This document shows positions 12,423 through 24,600 of a DNA stretch of 64,000 bases, one piece after another. The number at the start of each line of letters is the position of its first letter. The first letter of the stretch is position 1. A program made the position numbers and the translations under genes. Source of the stretch: Liolophura sinensis. Taxonomy: Eukaryota; Mollusca; Polyplacophora; Chitonida; Chitonidae. The notes below the pieces were generated by a model that saw only the letters and a program-made list of their open reading frames with translations, made no database searches and was not told the DNA's origin. Location of the stretch: assembly GCF_032854445.1 (NCBI RefSeq), contig NC_088301.1, positions 37,499,187 through 37,563,186 of the forward strand. The letters are read 5' to 3'.

Positions 12423-12528
12423 GGTGTTCAAGCGACATGTACCAGGTGTTCAAGTGATGCGTACCGGGTGTTCAAGTGATGTGAACCGGGTTTTCAAGTG
12501 AAGTATACCAGGTGTTCAAGTGAGGTAG
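12423..12528 (+). repeat. 22-bp tandem repeat, five copies
   Basis: GGTGTTCAAG or GGTTTTCAAG recurs at 12423, 12445, 12467, 12489 and 12511, an exact 22-bp period. The unit is close to GGTGTTCAAGTGATGYGTAC plus two bases. It is a short minisatellite with no coding signal. Confidence 0.9.
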
Positions 12529-12554
12529 TGCTTTCGCAGATTACGTTTAAACAG

Positions 12555-12625
12555 TGTCACTGGGGTTTGATATCGGATCTCTGTCTCCGTAGTTCAGCTC
12601 TCTACCATCTGAGCGATTGGGTATG
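12555..12625 (-). repeat. Possible tRNA-derived SINE head
   Basis: On the minus strand the text GCTCAGATGGTAGAGAGC matches a tRNA A box. About 30 bases later a diverged B-box-like GATATCAAACC precedes CCC. The spacing and order suit the tRNA-like head of a SINE. A folded tRNA is not evident and I see no matching SINE tail on the minus strand, so this is a weak call. Confidence 0.35.
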
Positions 12626-12629
12626 TCTC

Positions 12630-15150
12630 GTTTACTACAGCTAGTTTAAGCGCTACCAAGTTGCTCCCGTTACACCCTTCTGTGGAAGCCGGTTTAGGCC
12701 ATCATCATACCATCGTATAGTCTCAGTACTGACACTTTTCAACAACAACACCACGTCGGGCATAACGCCCTTTGTACCAACTATTTCAAACAACTAAAGA
12801 TAAACTTATTTCATTATAACGGATTAAATTTTACGAGCTATTTGATTTATTTTGCAAGCAAATTTGTTATTTGCAATAATTAGAAAGTATCTAGGAAAGC
12901 TTTTCAATGAGTTGTTTCATGTACCTGCACAAAATTATTTCATTTAAAGCGGTGTATTATTTTTTGGCCTGTGGTATTTTTTCAAGTTGCCGTGTTGAGA
13001 AGTATCATTTTCCTTGAGTCCCTCAATAGATCAAAATATAAACATAGAAATTTGCAGTATTCTTTCAGGCTAACTTAAGTTAACTTATTGGATACCTTTA
13101 AACTCTGTTCGAAAAATTTACCAAATTGTTAATTCGAACATAAACGATAATACGAAACAAACGTGTGGTAAACCTATGTAGTTTGTCACGACACCATGTA
13201 TAATGGATAACATCTTAAGAGCTTGACATAAGACCACTCCATTATCACTAATATATTAGTGAAATATATAGTTTTCATGACACGAATAACTATTGCCAAA
13301 CAATGAAACCACTGTGTAAGTCAGTTACCGTCTTGGGTTTGGGTGGAACGTCCATCTTGGTTGCCGGCTGGTATACGAGAACATAGTGAGTGCTTCTTCA
13401 GCATGGGTAATGTTAGACAGGTCCCAGTCAGTATTTACAATCTGTACACTTTTTGGTCGTTTGGAAATTTGCGGAAACATTTTAGTCGAAACTGGAGCTG
13501 AACAAGTCGGAAAATGATGCCAACGTGGAAGATTCGAAAATGATCAGTGACATCGCTTAGTAATATACCCGACAAGCTGCATGTGTCACCATCAAGGATA
13601 TTGTGAAATATATTATCAATAAAAACATGAACAAGAGTACTGAAATACCTGAACCTGAAGTACCTATGTAACTAGGTACAAATTAACATTAAAATGTCAA
13701 TAATAGCCATGCCTAAGTGCTTTGCGCACACTTTTTGCATATTTAATCATGCCCGTTGGGTTCAATTGAACACCATCGGCTGGTAATAAATGAATATTAG
13801 CCCAAAACCACGGTGGTGCCAAAATACAACTGAAGTAAGATCTCTTTCTTTTGGGATGGATTTGTTTGTGACATTGGTCACTACTACCTTTGAATTGTAC
13901 TGACGGGGATAAATGTACCTACTTGATTGTGAGGCCTTGCGTGGTAATAATTTTTCTATAAGGACACTGAAATAATGCTGAAATATTCAGCAAAGGAAAC
14001 AATGTCTTTCGCCAGGGACGAAGGATTAGAACCTGCCACACATAAATCATTCCCGCCTAATTAAAGGAATACAGTATGGAGCTGTGAAAAATGGCCGATC
14101 TCACTGATGGATTGTTGCAAGGGTGCGGGCCAGGCCTAACAGTGACCCCTGACACGCCATAAAAATTGACCTGGATGGAAGATCCGTTAAGGCTGTCAAT
14201 GTGTCTTAGAAAATACATATGGCTTTTAAAGAAGTTTTTAAGTCGCTTAACACAAGAGATGCCGACCGTTAAAACCAGGGACATCATACTTGACCAAAGT
14301 TTTAGTACAAAAGTTAAAAAAAACTCTCATAGGAGATAATGGTAGATTGTCGATAATATGACATCATAGTTTATAGAAATGTTTTTGTAGCACCATGCAT
14401 GGATGTGAGTCTTAAGTAAGTCAATGTTACACATAATGATGCAACGCTTTTTATCAGGTCTAATAATATCTGACAGTGAAATTATCTGGGTATTAAACTG
14501 GTCACAGTGATGCCCAGATGCTTTGGATGTGACAACGATGACAAGCGCGGGGGTCCACCGAGCCTAATGAGCAATGATTCAATATCTTCTTCAGATTTGC
14601 TTAAAACTTAGCGAAAATTAAAGTGTGTAAAATGATTATTGATGTAAAGAACTAATCAACCGCCTTGTTTTCCTTTCCTGGGCATAGTTACTGATCTGTA
14701 TCGTTCAGTATCGTACAGTCCTTCAGTAAATGGATCAAGCCAGCTTTTACTAATACCTATAACAGAACATTTCATTCGAGGATTAGCTACTGTCTGTGAT
14801 TTCAGTGAAATGACTTTTCAGGCCTACGTGCGTTGAAGTGAATGACAGAAGCTGGACTAACAGTGTAGAAGAATGAGAATTAAATGTATTTTCTGAGAAG
14901 TAATTAGATTAATTAAGTAAATCGTTAAGTTTATAGGGTTACATGATGAGTTTTTGAATTCATCAAAATGAAGATTGTATTTACAGACGATATTTGCTGT
15001 AACGGTAGAAAAAAGGTAATTGTTTGAGATCCGCATTAACATCAGTATTAACCATTAATACAGATGTTGAAGAGATTTTCTAGGTGACGTATATTTGCTA
15101 GTGAATATAAATATTTAAAGAGATGCCAAAATAAAACTATATGGTCAGAA
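12630..15150. other. Intergenic, no recognisable gene
   Basis: Only short open frames with no family resemblance. At about 13325-13395 there is a copy of a dispersed module ending in TTGGTTGMCGGCTGGTAT that also occurs near 21.0, 27.2 and 28.65 kb. Confidence 0.4.
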
Positions 15151-15177
15151 ATAATGTAGATCGCCAGTTTCCCTATA

Positions 15178-15545
15178 TAGGGGCCTATACTATATAAACA
15201 GATATGATTTCGTGACCGGGCTGTAATTCCAACTGTTTTCCATGTAGAGTTTTCACCTTTGGTGGATATCTTCATATATACACATGACGATGCCTCGTGA
15301 CTCACATTTGCTCATTTCCGCGGTTGTCATGGTTACCAGATTGCCGTTTCCATGTATATACTATATAAATAGATATGATGTCGTGTCCGAGCTGTAATTC
15401 CAAATGTTTTCCATGCATATTGATAGACAGATATGTAGATAGATAGACAGATAAATATGATTTCGTGCCAGGTCTATAACTTCAACTGTTTTTCATTTTG
15501 GTGGACACTTTTGTCCATTTGCGCGTTTGTCATGGTAATCATTCA
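15178..15545 (+). repeat. Imperfect tandem repeat with GATA-rich spacer
   Basis: The phrase AGATATGATTTCGTGACCGG and its following CTGTAATTCCAACTGTTTTC appear in three diverged copies, at about 15200, 15370 and 15455. Parts of the first copy's downstream flank (GGTGGA, then GCGGTTGTCATGGT) recur after the third. An ATAGACAGATA/GATAGATAGACAG microsatellite lies between copies two and three. Confidence 0.65.
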
Positions 15546-15549
15546 ACCA

Positions 15550-16840
15550 TTCAAGTAACGTTGCAAACTTCCCTATTTGTGTAATGTATTGCTGAACGAC
15601 TTGGACCAAGAATAATTTCCATGAGAAAATGTTTAAAATTCACTTATTTAATTGCTCTACAAGCGCAAAGCAAAGAACGATGAGTATATATGTGTATATA
15701 TTTATACACAAGTTGCTACCATGTCTGGCCCACTGCACTTCTTCTTCTTAACTTAAAGAAAAACAGAGTCTTTCCTTACGAGTTTTAAGTTCTTGATTCT
15801 AACAATCACTCGCTTCGCTTTCATCCTGGCTCGTGACAACATGTCTTGATTCCTCTACGTCTTTACGAGATAGATGAGATTTCCCTTAAGTTCGGCACAA
15901 ACAGCCTGTATGACTTCTCCTCATACCACAGACCATGTCCAGGTTGATACTTGATTGCACACAACGATCATATGGCCTTGCCGAATGTAGCAACCTCCCT
16001 TCAGAGTATCGGGAGTCTTACAGGTGGTATGAGGAGGCTGTTATCCAGCCTCACGGAATCATGTGTCATCCAGAAAAAAAAAACCGTTGTTTCACATCAA
16101 AACAAGTGATGGTGTGTGTGTTGTTATTAAAACACATGGATTCCAACCATTTAGTCGTTTCTCATTATCCAATCGTTTCTCATTAGCCAAAGGGTCACAC
16201 GGTTCACAGCCAATCACATTTCACACTCTTTTGAAACAGGAGAACATTAATCGCATGTGTTCAAAATCGCCACAGTGCTTAATTATGTTCTTAGTGTATA
16301 ATTTTATAAAGACATATATATCCTCACCAATCAAAACTAAAAGCCAGTCCAGTTTCTTATCCTGTTAGATATACTGTATATTGTTTTATGTCATCAGGTA
16401 CATTTGCACGACCGCTGACAAGACATTACACTCGACACAGGGCTGATAGCATATTTACTGGAACTCCTTAATCGATTTATAAAGTTGATATGACAACATG
16501 GATTATGTGGCGGACACTAACTGACCTATCTGTTAGTCTGAAACATGTATAATTAAAACATGTAACACAGAACGCTGTTCAATACTACGCTGTATATACA
16601 TATATGCATTATGTAAAAAAAATACAATGAAAATTATTTACAAATAAAACATGGCAAACAGTATCTTTATGCACGGTACATATAAAATAGTAAAACCAGT
16701 TATTGATTCTTCTCTGTTCGCATGCACACAGCAGTTTAAACTTACTTACTGTGCTCCCATCCTGGACATATTTCTTAACTTATTATTTATCCTTATTAGT
16801 CCTTATTTAGTCCTTATTATTACCATCATCCTTTCAACTG
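15550..16840. other. Intergenic, nothing recognised
   Basis: No recognisable gene. A perfect 13-base inverted pair (CTCCTCATACCAC at about 15918 and its complement at about 16024) encloses roughly 90 bases; it could form a long-loop hairpin but has no clear role. Confidence 0.35.
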
Positions 16841-16846
16841 CCATCA

Positions 16847-17422
16847 TATAGATCGGGTGGGGACAAAAAATGAGCCGTACTTTGACACTCAATATCTCCG
16901 AATCCCTCTTACGTCAGTTTCTAAAATATTACACACTCAAAAGCGAATGCCCTAAGTATACAGACCAAATTTCATTTTCATCCTTTAAGATTCCTGTTTA
17001 TGGGACCAAAATCAAAATAGAGTCAAAAACGCATGTTCCTGACATTTCAAAATGATGTTCTACCTGGTTTTGCTTGAAAAGGTGTTCAACTGATCCATCA
17101 TCTTCTCGGCAGACGGCGCGCAAACGTTTCTTCCAAGAACTGATTGAGTCCCGAATCTCCTTTAGAGTAATTTTTTTCCAGCAGTCCTTGATGCATGTCA
17201 CACAGGCGCAGCGCGCGCCCTACTCATGACACCTTTTTTGGGGCTATGGTTTCATTTTAACCCTATGTACAGACTACTCAAGCTATGACCTTGAAAATTC
17301 ATTCAGTATTTTAACAAAATCATGCCATTTGAATGTCTAGAGTTTGAATGGGTTTGAACAAAGGACAACGGAGCAATGCAGCATCAAAGTACGGCCCACT
17401 TTTTTATGTCCGTCCGATATAG
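16847..17422. mobile_element. Internally deleted Tc1/mariner-type DNA transposon
   Basis: The ends are inverted copies of each other. The left end has GGACAAAAAATGAGCCGTAC then TTTGA. The right end has TCAAAGTACGGCCCACTTTT then TTATGTCC. Outside these, TATAGATCGGG on the left matches CCGATATAG on the right in inverted form, so the terminal repeat is about 35 bp. Flanking TA dinucleotides fit Tc1/mariner target choice. At about 576 bp it is too short for a full element. The interior keeps a transposase C-terminal fragment (16998-17201, minus strand). Confidence 0.8.
16998..17201 (-). pseudogene. Mariner-like transposase C-terminal fragment
   Basis: This 67-codon minus-strand frame contains CIKDCWKKITLKEIRDSISS, then WKKRLRAVCREDDGSVEHLF. 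It resembles the extreme C-terminus of Tc1/mariner-superfamily transposases, where a W-x-x-I/L-x-x-E helix is followed by SWxxRxxxVxxxxGxxIEHLF. The catalytic DDE region is absent, removed with the rest of the interior. The call rests mainly on position between matching terminal inverted repeats. Confidence 0.65.
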
Positions 17423-17424
17423 TG

Positions 17425-18670
17425 CTGTCAATGGATGCATCGTGCTGAGGAAACAATGCATTGCACATCATGCAATGACAGTCACTCCCCTCAGCTGCAT
17501 AGAGTCATATGTTTTGTAAGACTCGACTTCTGTCTCTTGTACTCAGCATATTAAATTCGAATATATTATTTATACGGGAGGTTCAGTTCTTGCATCAAAG
17601 TAAAACAAGTATAGTACAGTGTATAAGTATGTAAGTGTAAGTATAGTACAGTGAACTAACGAGTCTGTGAAGAACAGGTAGCAAGCACTTCGAGAAAGAG
17701 TTCAAATGTTCAATCTTTTCTTTGGAAACATATTTTTGTATTAGTAAGGATATATGCCAACTTGTATTAAATGAATTTGGTTTTACGCCGTATTCAAGAA
17801 TATTGATAATTAGGGTGTTTATAGAACCCGAACTTATAGACTTTAAGAGATCTATAAATACGCTGATTTTTCAGCGTCTGTAGATGGCCTTGGAATCTGC
17901 CAAAAGTAAACATCAAGCTGTTGGTAAGTATTTTAGTAAGTAGATATTTTATTAAGAAAGGGAAAATACTTGTACTGTGAAGTGGTAAAGAGTCCTAGTG
18001 TCTAGAATACTGACTTTTAATCCAGTTTAAGAACACAGAGACCACCGACACTTGGTGGGAACCAGTCCCCAGGAATTTGGGAATCCAGAGTCAGAAATCT
18101 GGGAATCTTTCCCAGTCTCAAAATTCTGGGACTCTACAGTCTCCTGAAACCTGAGAATCCTGCTCCAGTTTCGTGCAAGTGGAAACTATCTGAAATATCA
18201 AAAGTGGACGACATAGACTTTATATCAGAATATATATTCTGAACTTTGGTATGGTAACTTGAAACAAGAATCTAATGAGACTTTCTCTGTCATGTACTGT
18301 GTTTAAATGGAACTACGACACTCAACTGTTTGGTACTTGTGTCAACTGCTGGTTTCTTCCTCGTCATAATAAATATTCATCATCTGATTCACTGGCAATC
18401 TGTTGTTGGAGAACTTTCATTTAGAATGAGAATTTTGAATCCCACATAGAAGTCATACCGAATAATAACCCGAGTCTAGGAAATGTTATAAGATCAAATC
18501 CAAATAGTAGCGGCGTCTCCAAGTTCAGGGGAGATAATACCGATTGGTTCATTCATTTAACTAGCTTCGATGAGCACGTTAAATATCGCACAAGATTAAA
18601 GTGAATGAATGGTGTTGCACTCATATGCACCTGTATACTTGAAGAGACATCATAACAAAGGAAAGCACAT
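17425..18670. other. Intergenic with a short SINE 3' fragment
   Basis: At 17772-17812, on the minus strand, lies GGTTTTACGCCGTATTCAAG then AATATT, the 3' part of the SINE family described below. A run of GGGAATC/CTGGGA phrases occurs near 18060-18160 as a loose internal repeat. No gene is recognisable. Confidence 0.5.
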
Positions 18671-18673
18671 AAT

Positions 18674-18676
<3 letters not shown>

Positions 18677-18754
<78 letters not shown>
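18677..18754. repeat. (TA)n microsatellite
   Basis: About 38 uninterrupted TA dinucleotides. Open frames on both strands that translate as alternating Tyr-Ile come from this tract and are not genes. Confidence 0.97.
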
Positions 18755-18756
<2 letters not shown>

Positions 18757-18889
18757 TATTAACATATTATTATTCATTATGCAATGAAAAAAATTCCAGC
18801 AACTCAACGAATAATGAAACATTCGCGAATGGTAATCTTGTATAAAGTGGAACTGAAGAATATAAATAAATAAGAAATGCAGCATAGAA

Positions 18890-19140
18890 AGTAAGTGACG
18901 ACAGTGTGATAGCTGACAAATGGTCACACGTAACCGGTGAAATACGGTCTCTTGTCAATTTACCTCAGTCAGGGTTTTATTCTAACTGTTCATGTAAATG
19001 CATAAATAGTAGCAATTTACACACCCTTATTACCATGGCTTAAGCAGAATTAGGCTTTTAAAAATGTTGCGATGTTAACTGCAATTTATTAGACGTCAAT
19101 GGTCTAGAATTACTCAAAATGCCGTGTTGTTGAAGAAAGC
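18890..19140 (-). repeat. Dispersed ~360-bp repeat family, left arm of inverted pair
   Basis: Read on the minus strand it contains, in order, TTGAGTAATTCTAGACCA, GACGTCTAAT, TAATTCTGCTTAAGCCATGG, TGTGTAAATTGCTACTATTT, ATGAACAGTTAGAATAAAAC, then CGTATTTCACCGGTTACGTG and GACCATTTG. The plus-strand copy at 19620-19910 has the same blocks, so the two form inverted arms of about 260 bp around a spacer of roughly 480 bp. Confidence 0.75.
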
Positions 19141-19374
19141 TTTGCTGCCTTTGAAATTAATGTAGTGATTACCAAGTTTCATTAAGCACCGATACAATAA
19201 GTGATGAAATTTTACCAATTAATTCTTTGTTTTTAGAGTAGAGAAATTCCAAGTAGAGATGTTGTTATACAGTACGTGTATATTTGAGAGTCATTTTGGC
19301 CCACTAAGAACCCGGATGTATTTGTTGGCTGGATATCTAACGGTTACTGGTGACCAAGGAACTTACTCGGTTTT

Positions 19375-19910
19375 TTATGTCGAACTTATCCATAACTACT
19401 ATTTTTGCATTTACATGAAGGTAGAATAAAACCGTGACTAAGTTAAACTGACAACAGGCCGTATTTCACCGGTTTCGTATGACCATTTCACAGTGTCTTC
19501 GCTGCTCGGGTTTTACTATCTACGTTGTATGTCTTTAATTATACTGTATCCCTTCATAAACCATGATTCTGCTTGGAGGACTAAGCATACCCGAGGCCTG
19601 GTCCCATTGCATTGTTTCAATGTGATTGTATGTTAAATATGAGGACAGCACGACATTTGGAGTAATTCTAGACAAGTGACGTCTAATATATTGCAATTAC
19701 CATCGCTACAATTTTCCCCTAATTCCGCTTTAGCCGTGGTGCTAGGGGCGTGTAAATTGCTATTATTTATGTATTGCATGAACAGTTAGAATGAAAGTCT
19801 GACAGAAATAAATTGACAGGAGACCGTATTTCACCGGTTACGCGTGACCATTTGCCAGCTATCGTCGCTATTCTTGTTATACTCTCTATGATGCACGTCT
19901 TTCAATTACA
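19375..19910 (+). repeat. Dispersed ~360-bp repeat family, one and a half tandem units
   Basis: CGTATTTCACCGGTT plus GACCATTT occurs at about 19452 and again at about 19826, roughly 373 bp apart. Between them come ACTAAGCATACCCGAGRCCTG, then GTGACGTCTAATATATTGCA, then the AATTCCGCTTTAGCC block. This tandem layout matches the 5.06-5.56 kb copy. The second unit is the right arm of the inverted pair with 18890-19140. Confidence 0.75.
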
Positions 19911-19959
19911 TTCAATTATAGTATCACTTTTCCAGTCTTATGACGAGGAGTCATTGGGT

Positions 19960-20300
19960 GTGTGTACATATACTGTGTCCTCTTGTGGCAACGCAGGGCG
20001 ACTCCATCCCGCCAAGGTGCGGCTGTCACAAAGGCATCATGCCGAAGGCTCTAGGCATGGCGCCCCACCAGTCAAATTCTGCTGACACTTGGTCAATTAA
20101 TCCTGTTTACTTGCTTTAACCTTTCACCGCTGAGTATTAAACGAAGCAGCAACAAGTATAGTTCTTTAAAGTCTTTCACTTCATCACAGATATAATAACT
20201 CTTTATCTGAAGTGTCTATTGGACATGTGACGAAGTTATATAATGATCAAAGAACCAGGTATGGTAAAGCGGGGAATCGAATCTGACACACTCGTAAGGC
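19960..20300 (+). repeat. Possible dispersed repeat shared with 29.4 kb
   Basis: A GC-richer block (about 19980-20090) is followed by CCGCTGAGTATTAAACGAAG, CAGCAACAAGTAT, CTTTAAAGTCTTTCAC and, further on, GCGGGGAATCGAATCTGACA. The minus strand at 29380-29500 has the same order: CAGCTGAGTGCCAAG, AGAAACAAGTACC, TTTAAAGTCCTTGGTATGAC, and GGTTTGATCCCAT. The ending looks like a tRNA B-box region, so this may be a SINE-like family. The alignment is by eye and diverged. Confidence 0.4.
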
Positions 20301-20830
20301 TACTTCTTTTGCAGTTATGTTTTACTTTTTTATCTTACTGTTATATGGCAAGCATGGGACTTATAAAGTCATTAGCATTAGTATTTTTGGCATTAGACAC
20401 TGTAGAGTTATCAAAAATGACTGCATGTACCACAAATGTAACCTTCTAAAAGATTCTTGTGCAGGCGGTTATGCACCAATCAATAAAATAAATATATAAC
20501 AAATGTAATTTTGAGCCGTATACTTCTGCTACACATAACATGTTAACGTTAATGACAGCCATAGAGAAGCACGTGTTCCCTCAACCAGGATTCACGTATG
20601 ATGTCACCATAGTTGCCAAATTTTACACAATACTATAGCTCATCCATTCTAATTCATGATAACACTTAAGGCAAGGCGGCCTTTATCTTTACTCACACAA
20701 AAGTATGTGTCCAAAGTTGAAAAAAGAGCCAAAAAGATTCGAATTCTTCCTCGAGGTGCTACATGTTCTCCGCAGACACTTCGCTAGTTCACAGTATTAT
20801 GGAGGATGACGGAGAGGTTACGGCAGAAAC

Positions 20831-20995
20831 AGTGGCTCAGCGCGCTAGCGCAGCGTAATGACCCAGGAGCCTCTCCCTAATCCGGTCGCTGTGAGTTCAA
20901 GTCCAGCTTATGCCGGTTTCCTCCCACCATAATGCTGGCCGCCGTGAAATATTCTTGAGTATGGCGTAAAACACCAATCAAATAAATAAATAAAT
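20831..20995 (+). repeat. SINE, V-SINE/RUDI-like, near full length
   Basis: The tRNA-like head begins at AGTGGCTCAGCGCG (A box) and has GTGAGTTCAAGTCC as B box. The shared central part is GGTTTCCTCCCACCATAATG then CTGGCCGCCGT. The tail is TATTCTTGAGTATGGCGTAA, then ACACCAATCAAATAAATAAA. The conserved 3' domain suggests the V-SINE group. It ends 69 bp before the LTR element. Compared with other copies, a few bases of the GTATAAGTG part are missing. Confidence 0.85.
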
Positions 20996-20997
20996 CT

Positions 20998-21063
20998 TAG
21001 GTTTTGGGAACTGGCCTTGTGATTATTGCCTCAGAACGCCCAACTTGGTTGACGGCAGGTACA
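20998..21063 (+). repeat. Dispersed module ending in GGTTGACGGC
   Basis: The text TTTTGGGAACTGGCCTTGTG, GATTATTGCCTC, then AACTTGGTTGACGGCAGGTA is shared with 27190-27262, where it continues as TAGGAGTGTCTG. It is also shared, in more diverged form, with 13325-13395 and 28620-28690. Here it is cut off exactly where the left LTR begins, so the retrotransposon inserted into an existing copy. The expected continuation is not found after the right LTR. Confidence 0.55.
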
Positions 21064-21601
21064 TGTGGGCTGACCCAAGAGTGGATTGTCTTCCTTTAGT
21101 CAGTGATGTAATATTTGAAGTTTAAAGTTACATAGTTAGTTCCCTTTGTTTGTTGTCTTATGCATAGAGAAGAGATGTAAAATCACTGTACAACCGGAAC
21201 CACGATTTCGGTGTTTTAATCAACGTTCTGTTGATGTTTTGAGAGATTTCCTAACCATCAAAGATGTAATTAACTAGTCGTCAGTAGCAATGCTGTTTTT
21301 ATTACTCAGTTACATGAGCGTTGGGTATTTTCTGTTGACAGAACTGTGATCGTTCAGTAATGGTAATTTGCTAACAGACCACATTTTGACCCAATTTCTT
21401 AATATGTAACGTTGAAATTTTGTATTGTAAACAATAATCAAGTAATATGATTATGTCGTAAGATAAAGACTACCGTGGTATTTTGTCATTGTTATGCAGG
21501 TAACTTCACATGTCGTGCATATAGGCCAGGTTGGAGGTGTGCTCTTTTTGCTTCGTGCTATAACGGTTGACCCAGTGGGGTAGGTTATTGTACCACCTTG
21601 A
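21064..21601 (+). repeat. Left LTR of Ty3/gypsy-type element
   Basis: Begins TGTGGGCTGACCCAAGA and ends near GGTTATTGTACCACCTTGA. It aligns through its length with 25346-25963, with scattered substitutions. One large difference follows CATTTTGACCCA: the left LTR lacks about 100 bases present in the right one. Such divergence means an old insertion. No primer binding site is recognisable after it, because internal sequence resumes almost at once with gag-end coding sequence. Confidence 0.9.
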
Positions 21602-21639
21602 AAATGCAGATTTAACCCAGGCTAACCAACACATTAGAG

Positions 21640-24600
21640 CTCAGCAATCGTCGAAAGGGTAGAGGTAGGGGACGATCGAATGGAGGTGAACGGCGTTGTT
21701 ATAAGGCAATGAGCCATGTCACTTGAGAGATTGCCCTCAGCTGAAGGATCGAGCCATGGAACCACCAGGTAAGGCTGTCACTGATCCTACAGAACCCAAG
21801 CACGTGTCTCATCAAGATGTATCCAGCATAGGAACTACAACCTCAACTGAACAGAACATGGTACAAAGGATTGTTAATAGTTGTCCACGGCTGAATGCAA
21901 GGATCGATGGGGTCAGTGTGAACTGTTTAATGGACACTGGTTATATGATGTCAACCATAAGTGAATCTTTCTGTAAGGAGAAACTACAGGATGTTGTTAA
22001 AGAGACGCCACAAACTGCCAACTGGTTTACTCTGTGAGCAGCAAATGGACTGGACATCCCTTACTGTGGATACCTGGAACTTGAATTTGAGATTAATGGA
22101 TGTTATTTCAGGCCGTGGTGTCCTAGTGGTGAGAGACAAAGAAAACAATCAAAATAAACCAGGATTAATTGGAATGAACATTGTCAGCCAGCTCCCAGGT
22201 GGACTGAAATCTTTTGGGAATCTAAGTGTACAATGCATGCATGCTGTTGGCGTGGCTCATGTTGCTGAAAAAGCAGTTCTTCCAGCGAACTCGATGAGGG
22301 TTAGTGCAGTGACAGGGAACCGGGATACAGTACAGGGACATGTTTTTGTTGAACCCTTAAGAGGAAATCATCCCCATCTGCCACCAGGACTTATTGTAAA
22401 CAACATCATCACTAACAGCGATGAAGTTAGGTCTTATTCATCAAGTATCATCTGTCTAGGGCGAAACTCAGTATACTTTCGATGGGTCAAGAAATGCAGA
22501 AGTTTTCATCCGGAAAACCCCAATACCAGAAATTGCAGAGAAACAGACAACTGGCTAACCAGGACGTTTTTGATACGTCAGATACTTACCTTGGGTTTAC
22601 TTAACTTGTCACCTACAGAATACGCTCAGCCGATGACACACCTGTTACACAACCGTAGCGAAGAATACCGTCTCCTCAGTATCTGGAGGTAAAGGGGCGC
22701 ATCAAACAGTTGTTAGCAAGAGGAGTCATCCGTCCGACTTGCAGTTCATATTCCTCTCCGATCGTCGTCGTAAGGGAGAATGATGGATCGATCAGAGTGT
22801 GCGTGGATTACACAAAATTGCACTTAAAGACCAGGAAAGATGCGTATCCTCTGCCAAATATAGTGCAGTCGTTCTCTGCACTTTCCAGTGATAAGCATTT
22901 TTCTACCATGGACCTCATTTCTGGTTACAATCATGTTGGAATGCACACGAACTCCATAGAGAAGACAGCATTTACAATTCCATTGGGTCACTATAAATCT
23001 CTCAGCATGCCCTTTGGATTCGCTTCCAACGCTCACAGCGACGAAGTGTGATGCAACAATGTTTGGATGAAAAGTTGTTCATAAATGTCAATGTATATTT
23101 AGATGACATAATTGTGTTTTCAGCGACGTTAAAAGGACATTTGCGGGATGTTGTGTCTGCCTTTTGGAAGCTCGAAGAAGAAGAGTTGAAACCAAGCAAG
23201 TGCGAGTTCTTCCGACACAATGTTCGCTTCTTGGGTCATATCTACTGACGGAATGGCCACAGACCAGGATAAGGTCACTACTGTTTGAGACTGGCCGACA
23301 CCAGCAACTGTAAAGCAGCTTCGGTCATTCCTTGGTTTGGCGAGCTACTACCGCCGATTTGTGAAGAAATTGCACCACTTCACACACTTGTGGCGACCAC
23401 AGTTAAAGGTAAGCTTCAGTGGCTCACAGAACACGAGAGTGCCTTCCAATAACTGAAAGAATCCCTCATGTCTGCGCCTGTCCTTGGATTCACAGACTTT
23501 ACCAAACCATTTCGAGTCGAGACTGATGCAAGTTTGAATGGATTAGGCGCTGTACTTTCTCAGGTGCAAAGTAAGAGTGATTGCGTATGCTAGCAGAGGA
23601 TTGAGACCGTCAGAAAACAATAGCCCATGTGTCTGGAACGTTTGGCGTTGAAATGGGCTGTTGTAGAAAAATTCAAAGATTACCTGATGGGGCAACAGAA
23701 CAGAACAACGTTGGGTATCCCAGCTTGCCAACTTCTCCTTTGATATCAAGTATCGCCCAGGGAAGCAGAATCAAAATGCAGACAGCCACTATAGAAGACC
23801 CGGTATGTTGGAAGAGCCAGAAGAGATCGAAGCTATTCTGTCTATCTCGGCTGGTGTGGCTCCTATACCAGTAGAACTGTACACTGTTAACAAGTCTAAA
23901 TGTACTCCCACGTCGCAAAGTACATTGGCATACCTGCAAAGCATCATCTCTGTACCATCTTTGTTCGCCAGACTTGGCTCAACATCAGGAATCAGATCCG
24001 CCAATTGCTCCCATTCTCACATGCACCCAATAAGGTAAGGGCCTCGGCCAGAAATCACCGAGCAGCACCGAGATAAAGCTCACTTTGCGTCACTGGCAGG
24101 GGTTTTCCATGAGGAAAAGGGGCTCCTAAGAAGAACGATATCCTGGCTGACGTATTTAGTAACTACCCCAAGGCAATTCCAGCAAGAGATCAGACAGCTG
24201 TTACTGTTGCAAAGTTACTGGTGAAAGAGTGGTTTTCCAGGTTTGGCATCCCGCGAATACTACTCTGAGAGTCAGATTATTCAGCAGTTGTGTATATTCT
24301 ATGGCATCAAAAAGACACGTACGAATCCTTACCACCCAGCTGGTAACGACAAGTGCGAAAGGTACAATAGTACTTTACACGATCAGTTAAGGAGACTTCC
24401 GCCAGAAAAGAAACAGAGATGGGTAGATGACCTGAAAGAGCTTACCTATGTCTACAATGCTAAATCTCGCTCAACTACCGGTTTCTCTCCTTACTGTCTG
24501 TTGTTCGGCAGAGATCCCAGTCTCCTCACTGACTTCCTTCTAGGAAACGACTTTGAGCAGTCAGATAAGGATGTGGATATCCCGGATTGCCTCGAACAAC

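Noticed and set aside
12555-12625. True tRNA gene on the minus strand
   Set aside because: The A box fits but the B box is diverged and no acceptor stem or anticodon arm folds convincingly; more likely a SINE head.
18553-18927. Open frames of 124 and 78 codons on both strands
   Set aside because: They are made by the (TA)n microsatellite, which translates as Tyr-Ile repeats in every frame.
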